Assembly (NCBI GenBank): GCA_902728285.1
Contig: CACVBU010001205.1
Span: forward strand, 1,295,309 to 1,359,308
Reading direction: 5' to 3'
Length of the DNA: 64,000 bases
Origin: Clytia hemisphaerica
Taxonomy: Eukaryota > Cnidaria > Hydrozoa > Leptothecata > Clytiidae
Under the pieces are notes generated by a model that was given only the letters and a program-made list of their open reading frames with translations, ran no database searches and was not told the origin of the DNA. Made by a program: the position numbers and the translations under genes. The stretch's first letter is position 1; each line of letters opens with the position of its first letter. This document shows, piece after piece, positions 17,553-29,409 of the stretch.

Positions 17553-20500
17553 ATGATAAAGCGAAACGGAAATGGGCCGAGAAAAACATCTGAGTACGGT
17601 CTTGGATGTACACAAGAATTGATTTTGAATGTGAATGGAATTTATCTCAATAATGGTTATTCTACAGACTGGGGATACCATTTCGGAGATAAAAACGTTG
17701 TTCCGAAAGCAGAAAAAATTAAGCGACGGAAAGGTAAGCTATTGTATTTGGTAACCTGTCCCAAACTCTTCTTCGCTGACCGAAAAAATAACGCGAAGTT
17801 CGACATATGGTAAATTTTTTCAAGATACAAAAAACGGCCGCGGACGGGTGGTACAGGCTACCCATCTGGTGGTTCAAAATGATTTTTCAACGTCTTTAGA
17901 CTGACAGATAACAGATAGATAGAGATGATAGGGAGAAGATGTTTATCATGGATAATTCAGTAATCTAAGAGAACTTTTACGCAGTCGTTCGATTATTTTC
18001 ACGGGGTCTACAGTCAGCTAGTTCGGCTATCTATGAACTGAACGAAATCTTGGAAGGTGCGGAGATTCGAACCACAAAATCCTGGATTACCATGGTATTG
18101 ACGCCTTTTCCTATCGGCCATCACTACTTAAATCTGCTTAACCCCTACATGACAAGATTACTAGACCTTTAAGGAAGAAAAATAACCCACTCTATTCTCG
18201 AAGAAAAAGTGCTACGGTAAGGTCGATATTGGACTTTGGATAAACCACCCCACAGTGTTGAAATAGGCGAGATGTACCCATACTAAAAACGAAGCTCCTT
18301 TCATGATCAAATGAATCGTATATTGAAGAAACCTCATCAGAAAAAAATGGCGGTTTCCAAGATTAAGTTTCCGTCAAAAATTATTTCTTTAATTAAGGTA
18401 ATAGACCTTATCAGAGTTTTTGATTTTTCTAAAAAAGTGATGCATTGTGGGATTGTTTCGAGTGTATTACAATAGAAATCTCTTAGGAATTCCTCGAGGG
18501 AATTCTATTGTAATACACTCGAAACAATCCCACAATGCATCGCTTTTTTAGAAAAATCAAAAACTCCGATAATGTCTATTCCAAATGAATTTTTATATAC
18601 TTTCGTTTTTAGTGTTGCCCACAGTACTGATGAAAGAAGATGATGACACATGGCACGAACGTCAGATCAACGGACGGAAATATATCCGTGAAAAGATGAA
18701 CGAATATATCGGTGCATTGACTGTCCATGGGCTTACCAAAGTATTCACAGGTAAATCTACTTTCAGTTTACTTTTATCTTTGAGGCGAATCAATGCTTTT
18801 TGATGGAAGGAGAATGTGTGATAAATACTCCCTACTTTATCGGCCTCTTCATATGAATTCCGTAGGGAATTTCCCTTCTGTCCACTATTTCTCTCAGTTT
18901 GAACCACAAGTGTTTTGTGGTTTAGAGATGCTAGCTAAATCGATCCAGCCAGCCAGCCAGGGTGCAGTATACAGTGCTGACGAGTCCTAATAAGGACCAA
19001 ATGCATATGCTGCTCTCCTGAGTGAATATAGTGGGACAGAAATTCTTATTTCTTCACATATATATATATAATGTCCGGGGGATATTAGAAAAATTGTGGA
19101 ACACTTACACTCATCATGTCCACGGGGTAAATTTAATCTCAAGTGGGTCGAATTGATGTTTATCCCGGTGTAAAACAAGTGTCTAGGGGCTGAGTAATAG
19201 AAATCTCCAGCGGTAGATTACTGTAAAATGTGCATCGTTGTTGATCCAGAGTCTCTATAGTAATTCCATGATTACTGTAAAAATAATATATCCTCCACCC
19301 CCAAAGAACAGATTTTTTTTCTGTAAGAGCCAACTTTGGAATCATCATCATCAAAGATTATCTAAAAGCAGCCAGCAGTAACTGGATCTAGATCACTTTA
19401 ACATAATAACCCAATACTGCTTTTTGGATCAGTGAAAAACAGGTGATTTGAGGCTTATAAGATCTGGTCCGTACCATAGATTTATAAAGCCCGAAGGGCT
19501 AGATGTCGTGCTTTAAAATAAGCCATAGCAGGCAAAAAAAAAGTGATTATCGGAAAAAAAAATTTCAAAAATAACCCGCGAAGCTTGGTCTAGTGCTGAA
19601 ATTCTATTGTAATGCCACGTGCCTTAGTTAGGATTTCCTACCTAACCACGGCACACTTTTCAGCAAAAGTACGCCATCTAGCCCTTTGGTTACTCAATTA
19701 TTTTACCCCCGTGTTTTTACAAGAGAAATTTCCATGTAATTTGCGTTATCTTTTCTTACTACAGGTACCAGATTTGAATCTCTTTTCTGGTTGTTCATGC
19801 TTTCTATGGGAACCTTATTGACCGGATTTGTGGTTTTCGGCCTGGTAACGAAATACTTAGAGCACCACGTGTATGTCCAGATCAGTTCTCAAATGGTCGA
19901 TGAGAAATCGTTCCCTAGTATTACAATATGTGATGAAAATAAACTGTTTGAGAATTATTATGCTTACTGTGGATTGCAATGTCACCATCCAGAGGCTCAA
20001 TCAACAAAAGTGTGTCAAGAAAAATGGATGCATTTGAATAATGTAAGTGCGTACATGGATAAAAATAATCGCTGGACGAACGGTCTTTTTACAATCAATG
20101 CTTGTTATACGTGGGGAAGTAAAGACTGCAATAACTTGAAATTCCTCAAATCAGTTCATCGTTATAATGATGCATGTTTCACATTTAATTTTGATGGAAA
20201 TCTGGCTGATATTTACGGGCATTTTTTGATTGATTTCACTTTCAATCATACTTTTGCGAACGAGCCTGCAGACCGTGAAACAACAATTATAGCCTTACCC
20301 CACGATCAAGATATAGTTGAGCTAGACTTTACATTGCGTAACCAATTAGAACCGCTGAAAACTTTAACAATGGTCTTTGATAACATCCACATAAAACGTC
20401 TCCCCGCACCATTCCCCTCTAACTGTACTGATGAGAAAATAATGGATATTTTCCCTGGCGGTTATTCCCGGCGTTCGTGCATTGAAACACAAAACTATAT

Positions 20501-20969
20501 CCGGATGTATAAACAATGTGGAGACGTTGTTGATTATGTGAGACAATTCATGACGGAGGAGTTACACAAGGAGCATGCGCGGAATGAAAGCATTGTTGAC
20601 ACATGTCAATGCATCAGACAGTTTAGCAAACTCGAAAGCATTAAGGCTTACTGTCCTTTCCCATGCAATGAAACTGAAATGTCCGTTCTAACTAATTTCA
20701 ATCGCTGGACCAAAGAAGAAATGAAGAGTGCTACTGAGCTATTGGAAACTAGAAACTTGTCTAGCTACCGTCTGGATTTTCAATATCAAAGAGTAGATTC
20801 TTATAGACTGATTGAAGAAATGGAATTGTATACTTTGTACCAGATGGCATGTGAAATAGGTGGTTTTGTTGGGTTGGTTATTGGTGCATCTATTCTATCT
20901 TTTATTGAAATCTTCACTTTGGTATCACTTTCGATTTACAGGCGCTTCCAATATCCGAAAATTGAGTAA
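17553..20969 (+). CDS. DEG/ENaC (ASIC/HyNaC-type) sodium channel subunit
   Basis: Three exons, 17553-17733, 18613-18750 and 19765-20969, join in phase 1 to give about 507 residues, the usual size for this family. Members form trimeric, amiloride-sensitive sodium channels in the plasma membrane; in cnidarians several are gated by neuropeptides. Exon 2 carries the N-terminal HG motif (VHGLTK, residues 98-103) that affects gating. Exon 3 gives TM1 (about 113-137), the FPSITICDENK block just after it, a cysteine-rich extracellular domain with N-glycosylation sites, and TM2 (about 472-496) with the selectivity-filter motif GAS in GLVIGASILSF. The start in exon 1 is the least certain part: an acceptor just upstream cannot be excluded and exon 14730-14883 is an alternative 5' exon. 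Exon 2 may begin at 18625 instead of 18613. Ligand and ion preference cannot be read from the sequence. Confidence 0.9.
18053..18127 (-). ncRNA. tRNA-like (SINE head or pseudogene)
   Basis: On the minus strand, ATGGCCGATAGGAAAAGGCG (A-box region) and GGTTCGAATCTCC (B box) are spaced as in Ser/Leu tRNAs. The arms do not form good stems. It lies in intron 1 of the DEG/ENaC gene. Confidence 0.4.
18400..18580. mobile_element. Fold-back MITE in DEG/ENaC intron 1
   Basis: Two arms of about 77 bp (18400-18476 and 18502-18580) are near-perfect inverted repeats around a 25-bp loop containing TCCTCGAGGGA. The arms begin AATAGACCTTATCAGAG and end CTCCGATAATGTCTATT. The element ends about 30 bp before the acceptor of exon 2, so it forms part of the splice-site surroundings. 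Confidence 0.8.
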
Positions 20970-21196
20970 ATTTATTGGTTCAAAAATTCTGACAGCGTAG
21001 ACACGAACCAGTTTGCATACAGTGTTTACCCATATAACATTAACAAAGATGCATTAATACAATCTCGCGTAACAGAACGTGAACGAATTGTAGCGAATAC
21101 TTTTAGCAATTGACAGTGGCGAGACAAAATATCGGATTGTAAAGATTTTCATATCGGTCTAACACTCCGAATGTTGGCAATTCCTGGCTCAGAGAA

Positions 21197-21655
21197 ATTA
21201 AGGCATGTCCAAATTTACCTTAATTTTTTAACTAAAGTTGCATATCATTAATAGGAACATTTTTGCATAATTTCTTTTTCAAAATTTTGCTGACGTCAGC
21301 AGAAATCAGCAAAATACGAAATTTTGCAATAAAGTGCTGACGTCAGCAAAATTTCAAAAAGTTTTTTCTTCAAAATGGTCCTTTTAATGGTATGCAACTT
21401 TGGTCCAAATTTCATGTTTTTACCATAAGCCAAACTGGAGTTATTCAAAAAACAAGTTTTGCTGACGTCAGTATTTTTTGGTTTTTGCATAATATCTTTT
21501 TTTTGGTGAAAAAATTAATCATGGCACAGCCATTCCAGTGATCTACACTCCAATACGCTTCTTTCGATGTATGAAGTGATATGATATGACAAGTGGAAAC
21601 GGTGATAAAAAATTAAAGTAAATTTGAAAAATCTGGACAGGCCTTAATTTGCCTG
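21197..21655. mobile_element. MITE carrying three GCTGACGTCAGC-type palindromes
   Basis: Ends AAATTAAGGCATGTCCAAAT and GGACAGGCCTTAATTT are inverted. Inside, GCTGACGTCAG occurs at 21289, 21336 and 21461. TGACGTCA is the consensus site of CREB/ATF factors. The element lies about 230 bp after the stop codon of the channel gene. Confidence 0.55.
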
Positions 21656-21753
21656 AGGGCACCTTGACTTTGACGATGACAAAGAATTACGATCTACGAA
21701 AGAAATGAGATGAGAGTGAGATCTGGGTTCGTCTCCTGCCTGTCATAAGGGAG

Positions 21754-22922
21754 GAGGGTTTCAAGGTTTACGGTGACACGGTATCGGCCTTTTTTATTTC
21801 CGGTATTTCGGTATTTCAAGAAAAAAGGTACAGTATTCTGATATTTGAAATGCTGCCGGTGACGGTAAATTGCCTAAAAATGCTTCGGTATTTCGATATT
21901 TAATGGTAAAACTTCGGTATTTTGGTATGTTTAAAAATGTTAAAAAACTGTTTTCTTCATAAAGAGACTTCCAAAAATCGCCTGCGGCGCTAAACTTTCT
22001 TAAATTTTAGAAAACTACACACGTGTTTTCTAAAACGATCAGTTTTGACACAGTATGTATATACCACTTTAGCTCCCAAACAGTAGCGTGGCGACATGGG
22101 GTCAGAAACAGCTATCAGCCTCTAGTCAGTCTAGTGGCAACTTTTTTGTGGTTATAGTCCATCCACTATCCTTTAAATAATGACTTTTTACAAAAAAAGT
22201 GCTACCTTCTCTCAACCACTTACAAATATCTTTTTTCTTTAATAGAGTAGAATTTGATCCAAAGGCAAATGGACGGATTAAACCAATCTGGAGTCCTTTT
22301 CCCTAATTTCACATCACAAAACACACTTTTAGCCACAATAGCGGACCTGTAAATTAGCACAAATTTTTCGCGCTCGCTTCGCTCGCATTATTTCTCTTCA
22401 TATGTTTCCCCAATGTTGGTCGAGCAACCATGTTATTGCCTTTTCTCAAAGGCAGGTGATGGGACGAGTACTGCCTAATTCTCAAAATAGAACTAAAGAA
22501 TTATCCATAAAAAGAGCTTTTTGAGGTACTTAGTAGTTACGATAGTAAAACCATCCTAAAACATAGTGCTTTTAGCCTAATAAGAAAGTGTTAAAATCGA
22601 AATTTTCTTCGGTCGGCACAAACCATGGTTGCACTTTGTCAGTAATTAAACTTCACTTATTCTATGCTATTTGCACTTGGAAATTAGATGGTTCGTCTGA
22701 TATACTGAGCTAATAACAGTTGAAATGAAGTTTTCAACAGGATATCCTTTACTCCTTATTGCATCAACAATTCTTGCAGTTGAAATACCTTTCCTCACGA
22801 AATAGGCCCAAAATGAAATGTAAAAATTTTCGGGGACGGTATTTGGAGTTAATTGTGTCCGGTATGACGGTTTTTCGGGAGAATTGCCGGCTTTTCGGTA
22901 TCCAGTACACCTTGAAACCCTC
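21754..22922. mobile_element. Degenerate hAT-like element
   Basis: Ends GAGGGTTTCAAGGTTTAC and GTACACCTTGAAACCCTC are inverted. Both subterminal regions are rich in CGGTATTTCGG motifs, as in hAT elements. The 1.17-kb body has no transposase frame. Confidence 0.5.
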
Positions 22923-23433
22923 CCCTCAGAAAACAAGGAAGTGAGGCTGAGTTTGATTTCATAGGCGAGATCACACCCATAGCATTCCACAAGGAATATT
23001 CTGTTAGGTGACGAAGCTGAGGCGTCATATGTTTGGACTTTTCAGACCCATTATATATTTTGGGTTTCAGAATATCAAACTTTTTCATAGTTATTTTCTT
23101 TGTTTCTTATAATTTGCTATTTTTTTGTAAAAAGTTAGCCCAAATATTAGTACTCGGATACCATATATAATATTTCACCTTTCAATTTCGACATTTGTGA
23201 TTTCTTTTGATTTTTGTTATATTAAACAGAGTTGCCATATATTGACTTGTTCTCCAATATTCCTATCAAACAAATCCTTTTCATCAGTCTATGAATGTAT
23301 ATAAAAGATAGAGATTTCTATGGCCTAACTTTTCAGAGCTGGTCTTAAAGTTCCAGCACTCACTGGACCCTTTTGGGACTTTTCAGGAGGATTTTATTGA
23401 TTTAAACTTACACATAATCAGGTTTTTTGAATT

Positions 23434-24256
23434 ATACACCCCTGTCTCAAAGCCCCGGTGGAACTTTTTTCCTCAGTGGGGATAAAAATTCCTATTAAAA
23501 TCCCATGGGATAGAAATTCTATTGTTCCAAGGCTAAAAAATCCAGTGAGGATGGTTTTGGATAGCCTGGGAATCCAAGCTCATAATCTTAGAAAAAAAAC
23601 AAAAAATACCTCACCTCACAAAGTTCTAAGATTATTAGAGCTTGGTGCAGGCTGACACAGAATGTTATAAACAGTCTGTGTGTGAACCCTTGTTGATAGA
23701 CTTTCTGAACTTTGGAAACCCAGGCAAACACACATAATCAGTTTACCATAAAAACTCTTTCACAAGCTCTAAAGACTTTCAAAACTGCTAAAAACTGCAT
23801 CAAAACATCAGCCACATGTATTTAGACTTCCAGTCAACAGCCATTTTGTTTCGAAATGAATCTATTTTTCATTTTCATTTGTTTTCCTTTTTTCTGCAGA
23901 GTATAAATTATGCGCGCACATCGAAATTATCAAAATGCGCGCGAAAGTACTGCTAAGTAATACGCCGAAAGTTGACCAATCAGGTCGAAAAATTTCCCTG
24001 CAGGGGAGTTACCTGCGCTAAGCGTTAAACAAGTAGCAAAAATATCATAAACTAGACTATGAACAAAGTTTAACGCTTGGATTCCCAGGCTAGGTTTTGG
24101 AGTGCAATTTTTAAACATGGAATTTTGAGTGGGGATGAAATCAAAGTACTTCCCAGAGGGGCTGAAATTCAAGGGTATTTTTCCACCGGGGACGAAATTT
24201 TTGTTAAATTTTCCAGTGGGTATGGGGTCGTAGTGGGTCTGTGACACAGGGGTGTA
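23434..24256. mobile_element. MITE, CACCCCTGTGTCACAG family, copy 2 (interrupted)
   Basis: The left end starts TACACCCCTGTCTCAAAGCC and the right end finishes GTCTGTGACACAGGGGTGTA. It is split at 23562-24092 by another element. The open frames at 23458-23655 and 23930-24247 lie across it and are not genes. Confidence 0.7.
23562..24092. mobile_element. TIR element nested in the MITE, 9-bp target duplication
   Basis: Ends TAGCCTGGGAATCCAAGC and GCTTGGATTCCCAGGCTA are perfect 18-bp inverted repeats. The sequence GGTTTTGGA flanks both sides (23553-23561 and 24093-24101). An 8-9-bp duplication points to the hAT or Mutator superfamily. The 531-bp interior is non-coding. Confidence 0.8.
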
Positions 24257-24438
24257 ATCATGGTCAATTTTATTGGTAAATTCAAGGCAAATTACGTATT
24301 TTGCGTATTGGGAGCGATTTTCAGACGAACTCCTCCACGGTCGATCACGAATAAAATCACGAAGCCCTTGAACCCACTTTTTAACATCATTACCAGTAAA
24401 ATATTAACCACCTGGATCGATCCAATATAAAAGAATAA

Positions 24439-24676
24439 AGACCATGTTCACGCGCGCTACTGTTCCGTTTTGCTCCAGTATGATTTTCGTTACGAAACGT
24501 TTCGGAGCAAGAAAACTAGGAAGTTGCCTTCCGATGAAAACAGTGGAGGGAAACCGTTTCGATCTATTTTGCTTTGTAACATCTTTTTTTTGACGTTTCG
24601 AATTTCGACGTTCACACTTGTTTCGGAACCGTTTCTTTTCGAAACGGAACGGAACCGTAACGTCTGAACATGGTCT
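24439..24676. mobile_element. MITE with AGACCATGTTCA ends
   Basis: A 238-bp element with inverted ends AGACCATGTTCA and TGAACATGGTCT. Its subterminal sequences (TTCCGTTTTG, GAAACGGAACGG) are also inverted. No coding capacity. Confidence 0.65.
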
Positions 24677-24945
24677 AAAAGTCCATTTCCATAGGAAAAA
24701 TGACTTAATTATGACTTCAAGACATCACGAACTGCCTTGTCACTTTAAAAATGAACAAGACGACTTGAAGTCGAAAATTTCGCTTAAAGTTTAAACTGCA
24801 TGGGAAAAAACAAGAAGTAGAGATGAAAGCTAATCTGAAGTCTACTTTACATACATCGAGCCTTGATGAAACAATTTTATATGAACAACGAGGCTCAAAA
24901 TCGCTAAAAAGATAAGATCAATTTACGAACAATGGTTGTTTAATT

Positions 24946-26043
24946 CTTAAGAACTAATAATCTGAAGGGCATATCACCATCTATAAAGAGTTATTAATTT
25001 GATTCTTATAGAAAAAAAAAACCTTATCAGGGAAAACTTCGTCCGGGAAAAGTGACGAAATATTGGCCAAGTGACGAATATTTTTCCCTGACGAAAATTT
25101 ACCCCGGCCTTAATGCGTTTACCAACTACCAGCAAGTGACGAATATTTTTCCCCGACGAAGTTTTCCCCGATAATGTAAATATGTTCATATTGGGCGCCA
25201 TCCCTTGATTACTTTGTAAGAACTAATAACCGAAGGCTATATCACCTTCTACCGAGAGTTATTGATTTGATTCTTATAAAGTATATGCTTATAAGAAAAA
25301 TAAATATGCTCATATTGTGCACCATCCCTTGTTTACCTTGTAAGAACTAATTACCGAAAGGTATATCACCATCTATCAAGAGTTATTGATTTGATTCTTA
25401 TAAAGTATATGCTTATAAGAAAAATAAATATGCTCATATTGTGCACCATCCCTTGTTTACCTTGTAAGAACTAATTACCGAAAGGTATATCACCATCTAT
25501 CAAGAGTTATTGATTTGATTCTTATAAAGTATATGCTTATAAGAAAAATAAATATGTTCATATTGCCTGCCATCTCTTGTTTACTTTGTAAGAACTAATT
25601 ACCGAAGGGTATATCACCGTCTATCAAGAGTTGTTGATTTGATTCTTATAAAGTATATGCTTATAAGAAAAATAAATATGCTCATATTGCCTGCCATCTC
25701 TTGTTTACTTTGTAAGAACTAATTACCGAAAGGTATATCACAGTCTATCAAGAGTTATTGATTTGATTCTTATAAAGTGTATGCTTATAAGAAAAATAAA
25801 TATGCTCATATTGTGCGCCATCCCTTGTTTACTTTGTAAGAACTAATTACCGAAGGGTATATCACCGTCTATCAAAAGTTGTTGATTCGATTCTTATAAA
25901 GTATATGCTTATAAGAAAAATAAATATGCTCATATTGTGTGCCATCCCTTGTTTACTTTGTAAGAACTAATTACCGAAAGGTATATCACAGTCTATCAAG
26001 AGTTATTGATTTGATTCTTATAAAGTATATGCTTATAAGAAAA
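24946..26043. repeat. 124-bp tandem satellite, about eight units
   Basis: GTAAGAACTAAT recurs at 25216, 25340, 25464, 25588, 25712, 25836 and 25960, exactly 124 bp apart. A first, more diverged unit begins near 24946. Each unit holds ATTGATTTGATTCTTATAAA and ATATGCTTATAAGAAAAATA. Units differ by a few bases. There are no short repeat-spacer alternations, so it is not CRISPR-like. Confidence 0.95.
25023..25178. mobile_element. MITE inserted in the first satellite unit
   Basis: The first unit is broken by about 160 bp with inverted ends TATCAGGGAAAACTTCGTC and GACGAAGTTTTCCCCGATAA. Inside, AAGTGACGAATATTTTTCCC is repeated. None of the seven later units carries it, so it inserted after or apart from the array expansion. 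Confidence 0.7.
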
Positions 26044-26298
26044 TAAAGAAAAAATCCAAACTGTGAATCTAAAGACACAAAGATATATGACGTAATCCAA
26101 ACCCGCGAAAATCGTCCGTGGTTATACGAGCGTGTAATTTGTAAATTAAATTTAGTGAGTTTGTCCACCGTATCGAGTACTTTCGTTTTCTAATTTTTTT
26201 ATTACACCGCCGCCGCCGCGAAAGGCTATCGTAATACTTTCGCTAGGCGAAATTAAAAAAGGAGAAATCGAGGGAGTGAAAAATCCCATCTGTTTTCA

Positions 26299-26445
26299 AT
26301 GACAGCTTTAATGAAGAGAAGGGAAGAATTTTCAGTCGCTGTCAATAGAAAAACTTTCGACATGACGTTTTGGGGTCAAATGTTTTTTGTCCGAAAATCG
26401 TCAAAAGAAGAAAGAAAAATTGAAAAGGGGGAAAATGAAGAAAAA
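26299..26445 (+). CDS. Weak candidate exon before the sulfotransferase-like gene
   Basis: An ATG opens a lysine/glutamate-rich frame ending at a good donor (GTAAGT about 26446). It ends in phase 1, whereas the next acceptor (27212) is in phase 0 for the downstream gene. If used, it would be 5' untranslated or belong to another gene. No domain is recognised. Confidence 0.2.
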
Positions 26446-27236
26446 AGTAAGTACGTTTTATATTGTCTACGGGGAAAAGTTTTTCCCTCTTTCTTTTTTT
26501 TTGAAATAATATATATGTAGAATATGAGAATAAAATTCCTTTGGTAAAAATATTTTTTCTTTGAAAACTTAAATATTTGGATGGGTCACAGGCAAGAAAA
26601 AACAAAAATTTATTTATTGATAAATTTTTTTTCTTTAAAGAAAAACTTTTTGTTGTCTTTGAGATTTCTTAAAACATTCAAAATTCAGATTTCAAAAAGC
26701 ATTTGATTTTTCAAGAATCTTTTTGTAATCTATTCTCAACGAGGAGTCATCAAGAATCAACCATCAGACCTTAATTTTTCTCATCATTCTTCAATATTAT
26801 TTTTTTTTCTGAAGCCTTTCGTCAAAAAATCAAGAATCAAAAAAAGGGTAAGTTTTTTATACTTTGAGGTCTTTGAGAAATGTTATTATTTATACATATA
26901 TACTTTTTTGAGCACAGTTCTCGTTGTGATCAGCGCACGCGCACACACCAAGAAAAGAATTGACTTTAAATTTTTGCATTGTATCCGGGCTTGGTCAAAA
27001 ACGTGGCGGAACTCCTAGATCCAGACCTTCCGGTATACAACCGTAATCTTTGGACAGTAGCACTTACTAGGTAAAGGGGCAAAACTAAACCAAAGGGAGA
27101 TGGATGTTTAACAACCCCCTGAGACTGATGGAATTCTTTGTATTACTGAAGAATAGCTAGTAAGTTTTATAACTTAAAAACTTCGTAGTAAATCTCAGTC
27201 TTATTATTTTAGGAGCACGATCCGAAAAAAGAAAAG

Positions 27237-28327
27237 ATGACGAAGAAAGTTTTCCTGTGGACTGCACCACGTTGCATAAGCACTGCTTTCGAACGTTGCA
27301 TCATGGAAATTGAACATTCGAAAATCTTCCATGAGCCCTTCTCTAAACCATACCATTTTGGACCAGAAAGAAAAAGCCAACGCTATTTATCTCAACCTGT
27401 AGACCCTACAGTATCGTACGAGGCTATGAAATCTATTCTCACAAAGGAATATGACGGATTGGATTTAATTTTTTCAAAAGATATGGCTTACGCGATTGAA
27501 GATTGTTATGATATCCTTGCTGATAAAGATTTCAATAATTGGCAGCATACGTTTTTAATGAGAAATCCACGTAAGACGGTACCTAGTCTATACAAAGCCT
27601 CTGTCAACAAGACTTTAACTGGATGGGAATGCTTTGATCCTCACGAAGCAGGATTTGAACAACTACAAGATTTGTTTGATTTTGTGAAGGAGAATTTCGA
27701 TAAACAACCGGTGGTTGTTGACGCAGATGATTTAATGACAGATCCAGAATCAACAATGAAAGGTATACGTTTTTTTATAAGAACAAACTATATAAGGCTT
27801 CGATGGGCAAAATGTTAAGAACAAGTTGAGAACACTTTAAGACCCAAAACATTTCTTAGGAAAATGGTCAAAAATATTATATAAGTTTATAAGCATACTC
27901 AGTTTTTGGAACCTAAACAATGGCTCTATTGTTTAAGAACATTATAATACTCTGAATACTAAGCTTAATGCGAGCCTGGTATAGGGGAAGGCACTTGCTT
28001 ATTAAAAAAGCATGTATTTCAAAAGAATCCTTGTTCCAATAAGAATGCCCTCACTTTTTAGCCTATTGTGGAGCCATTGGTATCGAATTCAAAAAAGACA
28101 TTCTAGCTTGGGAACCAGGAGAAGTTGAAGGTTGGGATACGTGGAATGGCTGGCATGAAAACGCCTTAAAAAGTTGTGGATTTTCAAGACAAGATCCTGC
28201 AAAATTGATGAGATTCGAAGACCTATCAATGTACCCCAAAATTGTCGAGGATAGTGTAAATCAATGCTTACCTTATTATACAAATCTGTCCAAATTCAAA
28301 TTGAACCCTAATATTATGACAAATTAA
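27237..28327 (+). CDS. Sulfotransferase-like P-loop protein (BCAT-like N-domain type)
   Basis: Two exons, 27237-27762 and 28062-28327, join in phase 1 to give about 263 residues. The start has the P-loop-like block VFLWTAPRCISTAFERC, a counterpart of the PAPS 5'-phosphosulphate loop of sulfotransferases. A TFLMRNPRKTVPSLYK block resembles the 3'-phosphate-binding strand and helix, and exon 2 opens with CGAIGIEFKKDILAWEPG. This small family is often named after plant branched-chain aminotransferase-like proteins, which carry it as an N-terminal domain, but no aminotransferase domain is here. Substrate unknown; probably cytosolic, as no signal peptide or membrane segment is seen. An AG acceptor at 27211-27212 with in-frame codons after it means an upstream exon is possible. 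The intron is nearly all transposon. Confidence 0.85.
27764..28015. mobile_element. MITE filling the intron of the sulfotransferase-like gene
   Basis: The left end TATACGTTTTTTTATAAGAA matches the 52187 copy for about 110 bp (ACAAACTATATAAGG, CTTCGATGGGCAAAA). The right end TTATTAAAAAAGCATGTA is a diverged match to the opposite terminus. The element starts at the T of the GT donor and leaves only about 46 bp of non-element intron before the acceptor. Confidence 0.6.
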
Positions 28328-29409
28328 TCTAAAATCTTCGACACAGTATTTAACGTTAAGATAACCGAGCGCTTTGGTTTAACTCACTAAAGGTTGCTGA
28401 TCGTGTATGTTCACAAAACAATATTTTTAAGTGAGTTAAACCATACTGTCTGTTTCTCTTTCAAAATCATTTGACCTTATTTAGTTGAAAAGTGGGTCAC
28501 CTGAATTTCCATGGAGAAGAACATATATATGGCAACATAATCCAATTTTTGCTCCCGTTGAAAATAATCAAATAAACAATTCTCCAGCCATAAAAAAACA
28601 TGGGAATATCGATTCCCATCGAATTTCAGTCCGTAATTTTTACTCTCACTGGCTGAAAAAATCCTACTGGGCCTGTGAGAAGCCTGAGAAGATGGTGCAT
28701 GACAAATATTCGTATTAAGACTTGTTATTAATTAAAGAAGCGCTGGACAGGTGAAATTGGTTTATCTTTACCAATTTTAGTATTATTTTCAGTAGTTTAA
28801 AGTATGCATGCACTATATAGAAATTATAAGAAAGATTTGTATTTAATATTTAAGTCGTAAAATATATCAAGAAAATATTATCAAAATTAAATACTAATAT
28901 GCATGAAGGGTGAATAATGGGAATAATTTTGAAGCGTTTTGAAACACGAATATTCTCATGATTTAAAGAATCACCTATAAAATTGTATAAAATCTTGATG
29001 ATCTCTTATAAAATCTTTTTAGGGCAAAATGGGCCATATTTTAAACAAAAAATGCTCTCAATCGCGAAATTAAATTGTGCGAAAATTTCTTCCCTTAAGG
29101 TGATTTGACCATTTTAGAGCGATATAAAACTATTTGAAGATACCAGAGTGTGCCTTTTCTAGAAAGATGGTCCAAAATTTATTTTTCATTTGTCAACAAA
29201 TTGAACTGCCAACTGCCTGCAGTTTATCAAAATACCATTGAATCGAATGTAACAATATAGTCAAGTCATACATGACTAGATCATCAACCCTGAAGATCGT
29301 GATAGTTTATTAAGTAGGTATATCCAACGTATAAAATAAAATTCACTGTTTTTCTTGTGAAATTCTTAATTATAAAATAATAATTTATAAGTTTTTGAAA
29401 CTATATTGA
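28328..29409. other. Intergenic, no gene seen
   Basis: A small inverted pair (GGTTTAACTCACT at about 28375 and AGTGAGTTAAACC at about 28430) follows the stop codon. The open frame at 28485-28718 shows no domain. Confidence 0.4.

Noticed and set aside
23930..24247. 105-residue minus-strand open frame
   Set aside because: It spans the junction of a MITE and its nested element, so it is a chance frame.
24946..26043. Regular repeat array considered as CRISPR
   Set aside because: Units are contiguous 124-mers without spacers, in an animal genome; it is a satellite.
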